NCBI GenBank assembly: GCA_964466035.1 | Contig: CAYXLR010000024.1 | Location: 1-25,864, forward strand | DNA from: JANQEA01 sp964466035 | GTDB lineage: Bacteria > Bipolaricaulota > Bipolaricaulia > UBA7950 > UBA9294 | Direction: 5' to 3' | Length of the DNA: 25,864 bases | In this document: positions 7,311-13,588 of the stretch, one piece after another | Numbering within the stretch: position 1 is the first letter of the stretch | Layout of the letters: each line of letters opens with the position of its first letter | The notes under the pieces: model-generated | What the model saw: only the letters and a program-made list of their open reading frames with translations | Database searches by the model: none | What the model was told of the DNA's origin: nothing | Position numbers and translations under genes: made by a program

Positions 7311-8653
7311 TCGGACCCGATCAGCGCGACGCAGACGTCGGCGACGTTCGTCCGCGTCGGGCCGGTGAAGAGGAGATCGCCGGACGCGAGCAGGGCGGCG
7401 TACGAATCGTTGTTCTCCAGGGCGGCAGCCGGATCGATCCCGGCGTCCCTCACGCGACCGACGGTGTCGCCGTCGACGAGTCCGCCCGCCGCCTCGGTCA
7501 CGCCGTCCGAACCGTCGGACGACAGCGCGGCAACGCAGACCCTCTCGACGCCGTCGACCTCCAGCGCGGCGGCGAGCGCGACCTCCTGGTTCCTTCCGCC
7601 CCGCCCGCCTCCGCAAAGCGTCACCGTCGTCTCGCCTCCAGCGACGAGGAGCGTGCGGCCCGATGCCGCCCTCGACAGCTCGACCATCCGTCGGCCGAGC
7701 TCCCGGCCGACGTCGCGCGCCTCCCCGACGAGCGGTTCATCCGACCGGATCACCCGGCAGCCGGCCGCCGCCCCGGCGCGCGCGACGGCATCGAGGAACG
7801 TCCCGTTGTTCCCGACGATCTCAAAGACGCTCCCCGAGAAGAGCAGATCGCCGGGCTTCAGGGACTCGTCCGCCTCTCCGCGCGATCCGCGCGTCAGGTA
7901 ATCGCGCACGGACGCGGGAACCCGTTTCCAAAGACCGCGGCGACGAACCACGAGGATCGCGTCGCCGAACGTCGTCGGATCGGGGGCCGTCGGCCCGGAG
8001 GCGATCGACTCCGGGGAGTCGTCGATCACGTCGGACAGGGCAAGGGTGACCACGGTCGCCGGGCGGAGCCGTCTCGCGAGCCGCCCGCCCTGGAGCGCCG
8101 ACAGGTGGCGGCGGACCGTGTTGACCTCGTCGATCGGCGCTCCGCTCCGAAGCAGGAGCCGGGTCGTTTCCGCGACCTCTTCAAGCGAGACGCCCTCGGC
8201 CGGCGCAGTGAGCAGCGCCGAGCCGCCGCCGGAGAGGAGGCAGAGGACGAGGTCGTTTCTTCCGATCCCATCGGCGAGTTCGCCGATCGCCGCGGCCGCA
8301 CGCAGGCCGTTCTCGTCCGGGATCGGATGGCCCGCCTCGAGCACGCGGTGGCCTCTCACGAATCCGCCGTGACCGTAACGGGTGACAGCGATCCCCCCCG
8401 CCGACGCCGGACCGAGCCGCTCGGAGGCGGCCTCGGCCATCGGAACCGCCGCCTTCCCGATCGCGATCGTCCAAACGCGCCGCGTCGATAGGTCGAAGTC
8501 GGTCCCGCCGACGCGGAGCTTGTCTCCGTTCCGGACGAGCGCCTCGGTCAGAGCCCGCTTCGGATCGATCGCGGTGAATCCGCGCTCGAGCAGGTCGAGG
8601 ACGAGGTCCCGGCCGAATCCGGTCCGCATCCCCGATCGATCGAACCGGATCAT
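7307..8653 (-). CDS. Glycerate 2-kinase (MOFRL family)
   Basis: This 448-aa cytosolic enzyme fits the GckA/TtuD-like glycerate kinase family, which makes 2-phosphoglycerate from D-glycerate and ATP. The N-terminal domain shows AIGKAAVPMAEAA, the AGHPIPDENG loop and the glycine-rich LCLLSGGGSALL, then EVNTVRRHLSALQGGRLA. The C-terminal MOFRL domain has GGETTVTLCGGGRGGRNQEVAL and ALSSDGSDGVTEAAGG. Older annotations call such proteins hydroxypyruvate reductase; the motifs here favour the kinase. GGAG lies 8 nt before ATG 8653. The ATG overlaps the stop of the upstream glycosylase gene (ATGA), so translation is probably coupled, although the two functions have no obvious link. Confidence 0.93.
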   Translation of the reverse strand: MIRFDRSGMRTGFGRDLVLDLLERGFTAIDPKRALTEALVRNGDKLRVGGTDFDLSTRRVWTIAIGKAAVPMAEAASERLGPASAGGIAVTRYGHGGFVRGHRVLEAGHPIPDENGLRAAAAIGELADGIGRNDLVLCLLSGGGSALLTAPAEGVSLEEVAETTRLLLRSGAPIDEVNTVRRHLSALQGGRLARRLRPATVVTLALSDVIDDSPESIASGPTAPDPTTFGDAILVVRRRGLWKRVPASVRDYLTRGSRGEADESLKPGDLLFSGSVFEIVGNNGTFLDAVARAGAAAGCRVIRSDEPLVGEARDVGRELGRRMVELSRAASGRTLLVAGGETTVTLCGGGRGGRNQEVALAAALEVDGVERVCVAALSSDGSDGVTEAAGGLVDGDTVGRVRDAGIDPAAALENNDSYAALLASGDLLFTGPTRTNVADVCVALIGSD

Positions 8654-9330
8654 CCGCCCGTCTCCGATGCTTCCGCCGCGCTCGCCGCGGCGCAGATCGA
8701 TCGGACCGGACATCCGCCGCAGGCAGGGTCCGCACGGCAATGCGCCTTTCCGTGCCGGACGATCAGGGCGTGAAACTCGCCGAGGACCTCGACGTCCCCG
8801 GGCAGGGCGTCGAGGAACAGCTTCCGCAGCTCTCCGTACGACTCGTGCCCGGCGATCCAACCGAGGCGGGTCAGCAGCCGTCGGGTGTACGCGTCGATCA
8901 CGAAGGACGGCCTCTCCGCCGCGTAGACGAGGATCGCGTCGGCCGTCTCCTCCCCGACGCCGTGCAAGCCGAGAAGCTCCTCGCGAAGCGCGTCGTCCGC
9001 GCGGGCGAACAGCCGCTCGAGATCGCCGCCGTGCTCCCGCATCAGGTGCGCCGCGAACGCCTTCAGCTTTCCCGCCTTGGCGTTGTAGAAACCGGCGGGG
9101 CGGATCGCCTCCTGAATCCGTTTCGTCGGCGCTTCGTCGATCGCCGCGACGGTCGTGAGGCCGCGTTCCCTCAACCTCCGCATCGCCGTCTCGACGTTCC
9201 GCCACGCCGTCCGCTGGGTCAGGATCGCACCGACGATCACCTCGAACGGACCCTCGCCCGGCCACCATCCCTGCGGGCCGTACGAAGCGAGGAGCCGGTC
9301 ATACAGGTCGCGATACGGGTTTGAAGACAT
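8650..9330 (-). CDS. Endonuclease III-like HhH-GPD DNA glycosylase with 4Fe-4S cluster
   Basis: The 226-aa protein has the endonuclease III fold. ILTQRTAWRNVETAM is at 36-50, the helix-hairpin-helix LHGVGEETADAIL at 122-134, the conserved catalytic Asp in VIDAYTRR (D146), and an iron-sulphur loop with C198, C204, C207 and C213. The lysine used by Nth for lyase chemistry (K120 in E. coli, in GVGRKTA) is Glu128 here, so this is likely a monofunctional base glycosylase of the MagIII/archaeal-like branch rather than true Nth. Its role is base excision repair, damage specificity unknown. ATG 9330 is my choice; an in-frame ATG at 9351 is possible because both sites have weak ribosome signals. Confidence 0.88.
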   Translation of the reverse strand: MSSNPYRDLYDRLLASYGPQGWWPGEGPFEVIVGAILTQRTAWRNVETAMRRLRERGLTTVAAIDEAPTKRIQEAIRPAGFYNAKAGKLKAFAAHLMREHGGDLERLFARADDALREELLGLHGVGEETADAILVYAAERPSFVIDAYTRRLLTRLGWIAGHESYGELRKLFLDALPGDVEVLGEFHALIVRHGKAHCRADPACGGCPVRSICAAASAAEASETGG

Positions 9331-9376
9331 CGGCGCCCTTCGAGGATACATCGCCCCACCGCTCGGACCAAGGGCC

Positions 9377-9404
9377 TTGAAATGAGAATGAGAATCGTTA
9401 TCAT
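9377..9404 (+). promoter_or_regulatory. Fur box inside the feo promoter
   Basis: TTGAAA (9377-9382) and TATCAT (9399-9404) are separated by 16 bp and form a strong promoter. The 19 bases at 9384-9402 (GAGAATGAGAATCGTTATC) match the classical Fur consensus at 16 positions and cover the spacer and part of the -10. Iron-loaded Fur bound here should block RNA polymerase. Transcription should start at or just before the feoA ATG at 9413, which has no ribosome-binding site, so feoA may be translated from a leaderless message. Confidence 0.88.
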
Positions 9405-9412
9405 TTTGCATC

Positions 9413-9691
9413 ATGACGCTCGACCAACTCTCGCCGGGGGACGAGGCAAGGGTTCTCGACATCCGCGGGGGGCACGGCCTTCGGCGGAGATTGAGCCACC
9501 TCGGGATCCACTTAGGCGACACCGTTCGCATGTCGGGGCGGAGCGCGTTTCGCGGCCCCCTTCTCGTCCAGATCCACGGGATGCGGGTTGCCCTCGGTCG
9601 CGGCGTCGCGCGGCATATCCTCGTCGAGCCGCTCGGCCGCTCGAGCACGCCGTGGGGCCACGGTCGACGGTTCCGGGGGCCGAGACGATGA
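9413..9691 (+). CDS. feoA: FeoA domain protein
   Basis: A 92-aa SH3-like FeoA protein, slightly longer than the usual 75-85 aa. Conserved features are the LSPGDEARVLDI opening, RRRLSHLGIHLGDTVRM, and the final ALGRGVARHILVEPL. FeoA is a small cytosolic partner of the FeoB ferrous-iron transporter and probably tunes its GTPase or assembly. It is the first gene of the operon. No Shine-Dalgarno sequence precedes the ATG, and the promoter -10 ends 8 nt before it, so the start codon probably lies at the 5' end of the mRNA. Its stop overlaps the fur start (ATGA at 9688-9691). The extra C-terminal tail (about 77-92) is Arg-rich. Confidence 0.92.
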   Translation: MTLDQLSPGDEARVLDIRGGHGLRRRLSHLGIHLGDTVRMSGRSAFRGPLLVQIHGMRVALGRGVARHILVEPLGRSSTPWGHGRRFRGPRR

Positions 9692-10125
9692 CCGCGAGAT
9701 CGCGAGCGATCGAACAGCTGCGCGCGGCCGGCAAGCGGGTCACCCCGGAGCGCGAGCTCCTCTTCGGGATCCTTGCGTCCAACCCGCACCTCGACGCGAT
9801 GGAGATCCATCGGATCGCGAGGGAGGAGCAACCTCGGATCAGCTTGGCCACCGTCTACCGAACGCTCGGCCTGTTCGAGGAGCTGGGCGTCGTCCGAGCC
9901 TGCGGGCTCGGGGAGGCGCACGCGCACTACGAGGTTCGACACGACGATCACCTGCATCTGGTCTGTTCGGAGTGCGGTCGGATCGTCGATCTCCCGTCCC
10001 CCGTCCCGCTTCATAAGCTCGCCGAATCCGAAGGGTTCCAGATCGAGCGGATCCGGATCGAGTTGATCGGGCTCTGCAACGCGTGCGCGAAGAAGCGCGG
10101 CGCGAAAAGCGGAAAGGAAGGCTGA
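9688..10125 (+). CDS. fur: Fur family metalloregulator
   Basis: The 145-aa protein has a winged-helix DNA-binding domain (recognition segment ISLATVYRTLGLFEELGVV, 51-69) and a dimerisation domain rich in metal ligands (H78, H80, E82, H85, H88, H90). Both structural zinc pairs are present: C93-x2-C96 and C130-x2-C133. Its place between feoA and feoB, behind a Fur box, makes it the likely iron sensor that represses its own operon; a PerR- or Zur-like role is less likely. Translation is coupled to feoA through an ATGA overlap. Only 2 nt separate its stop from the feoB GTG, and the feoB ribosome site lies inside its last codons. Confidence 0.93.
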   Translation: MTARSRAIEQLRAAGKRVTPERELLFGILASNPHLDAMEIHRIAREEQPRISLATVYRTLGLFEELGVVRACGLGEAHAHYEVRHDDHLHLVCSECGRIVDLPSPVPLHKLAESEGFQIERIRIELIGLCNACAKKRGAKSGKEG

Positions 10126-10127
10126 GC

Positions 10128-12071
10128 GTGCGCCCCTCGCCCTCCAAGCGGATCCGGATCGCGCTACTCGGCCAGCCGAACTCCGGCAAGAGCACGATCT
10201 TCAACCACCTCGTCGGCTACAAGGCGAACACCTCCAATCTCCCGGGGACGACGGTCGAGTACCTCAAGAGCGACGCGTGGGTCGGAGGGCATCAGGCCGA
10301 GGTCATCGACCTGCCCGGCACGTACTCCCTGACGTCGTTGGACGAGGCCGAGGCCGAGACCCGCAACTTTCTGCTCAACGAACCGATCGACGCCGTCCTC
10401 AACGTCGTCGACGCGTCGCTGCTGTCGCGAAGCCTCGAACTGACCCTCGAGCTCCTCGAGCTCGGGATTCCGATGGTCGTCTGCCTGAACATGGTCGACG
10501 AGGCGCGGCGAAAGGGGGTCCTCATCGACGCGAAGGCCCTGAGCGAGCGTCTCGGGGTCCCGGTGATCCCCACGGTGGCCGTGCGCGGAACCGGGGTCAT
10601 GGAAGCGACCGTCGCGACCGTTCGCGTGGCCCGGGAGCGCGCCGTCGCGCCGTTCCCGTCGTACAGCCAGGACATCGAAACGGCGATCGACGCCCTCGAG
10701 CAGGAGGTCCGCAAGCGGCCGCGGTCGGCCCCGCTCACGAACGCTCGGCTGACGGCGGTCAAGCTCCTCGAGGACGATCCGTTCTTCGTTCGGCGCGTCG
10801 AGCAGGATCACCCGGATCTGCTGGAAGCCGCGTCGTCCCTGCGCGAAACGATCTCTGCGCAGCGCGGCCGCTCGGGGGAGGACGCCCTGTCCGCCGAGCG
10901 TCACGCCGCCGGGATGGAGCTGTTCGAGCGCGTCGCCACGGTCGGTCCCCCGATCGTCACCCTCCGCGATCGGATCGATCGCGTCCTGATGCACCCGGTC
11001 CTCGGCGTGGTCGCCCTCGGCACGATCCTCTACGCCCTCTTCCTGGTGGTGTTCAAGGTCGGGACGCTCGTCGAAGGCCCGTTGGTCGGTCTGTTCGACT
11101 GGTCGGTCGACTGGCTCGCCGGGGCGATCCCGCCCGACCACGTCGCGTTCTTCGTTCTCCAGGGGATGATCCAGGGGGTCGGCGGGGCGATCGGGATCGT
11201 CCTCCCGTACCTCGTTCCGTTCCTGATCGGGCTCGCCGTGCTCGAGGACATCGGATACCTGCCGCGAGTCGGCTACCTGATCGACGGGTTGATGCACCGC
11301 ATCGGGCTGCACGGCAAGTCGGTGATCCCCCTGATGCTCGGCTACGGATGCAGCGTGCCGGCGGTGATGGCCACCCGGATCCTCGACTCGAGGCGGGACC
11401 GTTTCGTCACTTCGCTCCTCTCCGTGATGGTCCCTTGCGTCGCCCGGACCACGATCATCTACGGCCTCGTCGGCTACTTCCTCGGCCCGCACCTCGCGTT
11501 CCTTCTGTACATCATCAACGTCGTCGTGATCGCCGCCGTCGGAAGGCTGCTGACCGTGGTCCTTCCCCGCGTGACGCCGGGGCTGATCCTCGAGATCCCG
11601 TCGTACAAGATCCCTTCGCCCCGCGTGATCGGAGCGAAGGTCTGGCTGCGCGTGCACGAGTTCCTCCGCTACGCGGTGCCGTTTCTCGTTCTCGGGAGCG
11701 TGGTGATGAGCCTGTTGGAGTACGCCGACGTCACCCGCTACCTGAATCTCGCCGTCTCGCCGATCACGTGGAGCCTGGGGCTTCCCCTGGCCGTCGGGGT
11801 TCCGCTGATCTTCGGGATCTTCCGCAAGGAGCTCTCGCTGGTCATGCTGTTCCAGGCGTTGGGGACCACGCAGGCGGCCAGCGTTCTCTCCGCCGGCCAG
11901 ATGATGACCTTCACCCTGTTCGTCCTGTTCTACGTGCCGTGCATCGCCACGATCGTCGTCCTCAAGCGGGAGCTCCGTTGGCCGCAGACGGGCCTCATCG
12001 TCGCCGCGACGACCGCAATCGCGATGGTGATCGCCCTCCTCGCCCGCGGCGGGTTCGCCCTGTTCGGCTGA
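10128..12071 (+). CDS. feoB: Ferrous iron transporter FeoB
   Basis: A 647-aa inner-membrane Fe(II) transporter. The N-terminal G domain has P-loop GQPNSGKS (15-22), switch NLPGTTVE, G3 DLPG and G4 NMVD. A helical GDI-like spacer follows, then two Gate domains with the conserved cysteine motifs GYGCSVPAVMATR and VMVPCVART, and a late FYVPCIAT. It is shorter than E. coli FeoB (773 aa) mainly at the C-terminus, as in many non-enterobacterial forms. The start is GTG 10128, preceded by AAGGAAGG about 8 nt upstream; an earlier in-frame GTG at 10083 lies inside fur. No feoC is present. Expression should be iron-repressed through the operon promoter. Confidence 0.95.
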   Translation: MRPSPSKRIRIALLGQPNSGKSTIFNHLVGYKANTSNLPGTTVEYLKSDAWVGGHQAEVIDLPGTYSLTSLDEAEAETRNFLLNEPIDAVLNVVDASLLSRSLELTLELLELGIPMVVCLNMVDEARRKGVLIDAKALSERLGVPVIPTVAVRGTGVMEATVATVRVARERAVAPFPSYSQDIETAIDALEQEVRKRPRSAPLTNARLTAVKLLEDDPFFVRRVEQDHPDLLEAASSLRETISAQRGRSGEDALSAERHAAGMELFERVATVGPPIVTLRDRIDRVLMHPVLGVVALGTILYALFLVVFKVGTLVEGPLVGLFDWSVDWLAGAIPPDHVAFFVLQGMIQGVGGAIGIVLPYLVPFLIGLAVLEDIGYLPRVGYLIDGLMHRIGLHGKSVIPLMLGYGCSVPAVMATRILDSRRDRFVTSLLSVMVPCVARTTIIYGLVGYFLGPHLAFLLYIINVVVIAAVGRLLTVVLPRVTPGLILEIPSYKIPSPRVIGAKVWLRVHEFLRYAVPFLVLGSVVMSLLEYADVTRYLNLAVSPITWSLGLPLAVGVPLIFGIFRKELSLVMLFQALGTTQAASVLSAGQMMTFTLFVLFYVPCIATIVVLKRELRWPQTGLIVAATTAIAMVIALLARGGFALFG

Positions 12072-12096
12072 TCGCTGGCGGAGCCGGGCACGACGG

Positions 12097-12111
12097 ACGG
12101 GAGTCTCCCGT
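12097..12111. terminator. Small hairpin between convergent genes
   Basis: ACGGG-AGTCT-CCCGT forms a 5-bp stem between the feoB stop and the end of the convergent gene at 12114. It is short and lacks a T tract, so a terminator role is uncertain. Confidence 0.25.
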
Positions 12112-12113
12112 TC

Positions 12114-12560
12114 TCAGTCCCCCGCTTCCTTCCGCTCGATCGCGCGCCGTCTCAGCCGATCGGCGTGCTCCAGGCGGCGCCGATCCTCCGCCTCGCGAAG
12201 CCCCCGCGTATGCCGACGGAGGAGCTCTTCCCGCCGCTCTTCGGTGCACGGCGACTCGTAGCAGGCACGGATGACGCCGCGGACCGTCTCCGGAATCGTG
12301 ACGGAGCGATGATGCACGTGGAACGACGCCGCGCGGTAAATCACGGCCCCGTGGTCCGGGTAGCGAACGCGGACCCGAACGTAGGGTACAACGCCATGGC
12401 CGGACGTCGCCCATCGTACGGCCTCGACGCGCCCGATCCCCCAGCGTCGATCGACGTGCTCGACGGACCCTCCTATGAGCACGCGCCACCGGTCGAGGTC
12501 CTCCTCGGCGTAGCGCGAGAAGAGGCCGCTCTCGATCCACGTTCCTGGCTTTCCGCCCAT
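12114..12560 (-). CDS. Unknown protein with small beta-barrel-like N-terminal part
   Basis: I do not recognise a family for this 148-aa protein. The first part (about 27-85) has the pattern GGSVEHVDRRWGIGRVEAVRW followed by beta strands with alternating Val and Arg. This recalls short SH3- or CarD-like barrels in which a loop rich in Trp-Gly-x-Gly starts the fold; this is only a resemblance. The second part (about 95-148) is a highly charged helix. GGAGG lies 7 nt before the ATG, so the gene looks real. It follows the SagB-like gene by 34 nt on the same strand and is probably its operon partner. No signal peptide or membrane segment is present. Confidence 0.65.
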   Translation of the reverse strand: MGGKPGTWIESGLFSRYAEEDLDRWRVLIGGSVEHVDRRWGIGRVEAVRWATSGHGVVPYVRVRVRYPDHGAVIYRAASFHVHHRSVTIPETVRGVIRACYESPCTEERREELLRRHTRGLREAEDRRRLEHADRLRRRAIERKEAGD

Positions 12561-12594
12561 GTCGCCGCCTCCGCCAGACGTGGACGCGGCGGGG

Positions 12595-13335
12595 TCAGTC
12601 CGCCGTTCGCTTCCCGACCGACGCGAGGTAGACGACGAACCGTTCGATCCCGTCCAGTCCGAGCAGCTCGTTGACCCGTTGGTCGTCGAACGCGCCGATC
12701 GCGCAGGCGCCGGCCCCGATCGACTCGGCGGCGAGATAGAGGTTCTGGCAGACGTGCCCGGCGTCGAGGAAGAGGTATCGAACCCCGCGCTCGCCGTACC
12801 GCCAGCTCATCCGACCCCGATCGGCCACCCAGACGAACGTCGCCGCGCTCCGGCGCACCATCTCCTGACCGAGACAGGCGTCCGCCATCCGGACGGCGAG
12901 ATCGGGCGACGGATCGAGCCGCACCAATCGATGATCGAGCGCCAGATACTGGTAGGCTCCGGGCTCCAAGCTCTCGACGCGATTCGCCAGCACGACCGTC
13001 TCGAACGCGTGCCGCGCCCCGGCGGAGGGGACCGTACGGAACGTCGCGCGGTCCGGGATCACCCGCGACACCCCCTGCGTGCTCCACAAGAGGTACGACA
13101 GCTCCGCCAATGACAGAGGGTCGTCGCCGTACTCGCGGAGGCTCCGTCTCGTCTCGAACGCCTCCCGAAGGCGGAGCCCGCTGTCCCGAGCCACTCCAGG
13201 GTCGGGCAATGCAACGGCCTCTCCGTCTCCGAGGCGAACCTGCAGCGGCGGCTGCGCCACGCCTCGCTCCTGATCCGAAGGCGAGAGATGCCGATACTCC
13301 GTCTTCTCCAGGAACTCCCGACCGATTCCCTCCAT
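12595..13335 (-). CDS. SagB-type nitroreductase-like oxidoreductase
   Basis: The 246-aa protein begins MEGIGREFLEKTEYRHLSPSDQERG, the usual opening of stand-alone SagB/ThcOx-type proteins, then SLREYGDDPLSLAELSYLLWSTQGVSR, an FMN-binding nitroreductase segment. Later segments include RTVPSAGARHAFETVVL, LFLDAGHVCQNLYLAAESIGAGACAIGAFDD and a final VYLASVGKR. Family members are FMN oxidoreductases; some oxidise azolines in peptide natural products, but most stand-alone copies have no known substrate. No precursor peptide or cyclodehydratase gene is visible nearby. GGAGG is 9 nt before ATG 13335 and only 3 nt before ATG 13341, so 13335 is preferred. The 5' region holds a palindrome at 13377-13391. 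Confidence 0.85.
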   Translation of the reverse strand: MEGIGREFLEKTEYRHLSPSDQERGVAQPPLQVRLGDGEAVALPDPGVARDSGLRLREAFETRRSLREYGDDPLSLAELSYLLWSTQGVSRVIPDRATFRTVPSAGARHAFETVVLANRVESLEPGAYQYLALDHRLVRLDPSPDLAVRMADACLGQEMVRRSAATFVWVADRGRMSWRYGERGVRYLFLDAGHVCQNLYLAAESIGAGACAIGAFDDQRVNELLGLDGIERFVVYLASVGKRTAD

Positions 13336-13376
13336 CCGCATCGACCTCCGTGTCGCTCTCTCCGCCGGTCGCCGCT

Positions 13377-13391
13377 GAACCGAAGCGGTTC
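13377..13391. promoter_or_regulatory. Palindrome upstream of the SagB-like gene
   Basis: GAACCG-AAG-CGGTTC is a perfect 6+6 inverted repeat about 42 nt upstream of the minus-strand start at 13335. It could be an operator. A second imperfect symmetry (GTGTA and TACAC) follows a few bases on. No regulator gene is adjacent. Confidence 0.3.
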
Positions 13392-13463
13392 GCACCGTGT
13401 AAGGAAACCGATCGTACACCGCGCCATGGAGAAAGGCACAGGCGGCATCGAAGCTACGCGACG

Positions 13464-13493
13464 TTTCTCCGCACGACCTCTCCTGCCTATACT
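13464..13493 (+). promoter_or_regulatory. Possible promoter for the secreted protein gene
   Basis: TATACT at 13488-13493 is a near-consensus -10, giving a leader of about 88 nt before the ATG at 13589. The -35 region (TTTCTC near 13464) is poor. Nothing else is recognised in the 13392-13588 gap. Confidence 0.3.
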
Positions 13494-13588
13494 GGAGGCG
13501 GGAGGCGGAGGAATCGCGGACTCACCACGCGCTCGTTGACGTCGCTCTGGATGCAAGCCCACGCCTTTTCCCAAAAGGAGGGATTGCG

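Noticed and set aside
4886..8491. A 1201-codon plus-strand open frame.
   Set aside because: It runs out of frame over the EamA and MATE genes and then opposite glycerate kinase. Its Arg/Pro/Asp-rich composition is typical of shadow frames in high-GC DNA.
10164..11657. A 497-codon minus-strand frame opposite feoB.
   Set aside because: FeoB motifs on the plus strand are unambiguous and the antisense product shows no domain.
12595..13335. A thiazole/oxazole peptide biosynthesis cluster around the SagB-like gene.
   Set aside because: No precursor peptide, cyclodehydratase, YcaO or transporter gene lies next to it.
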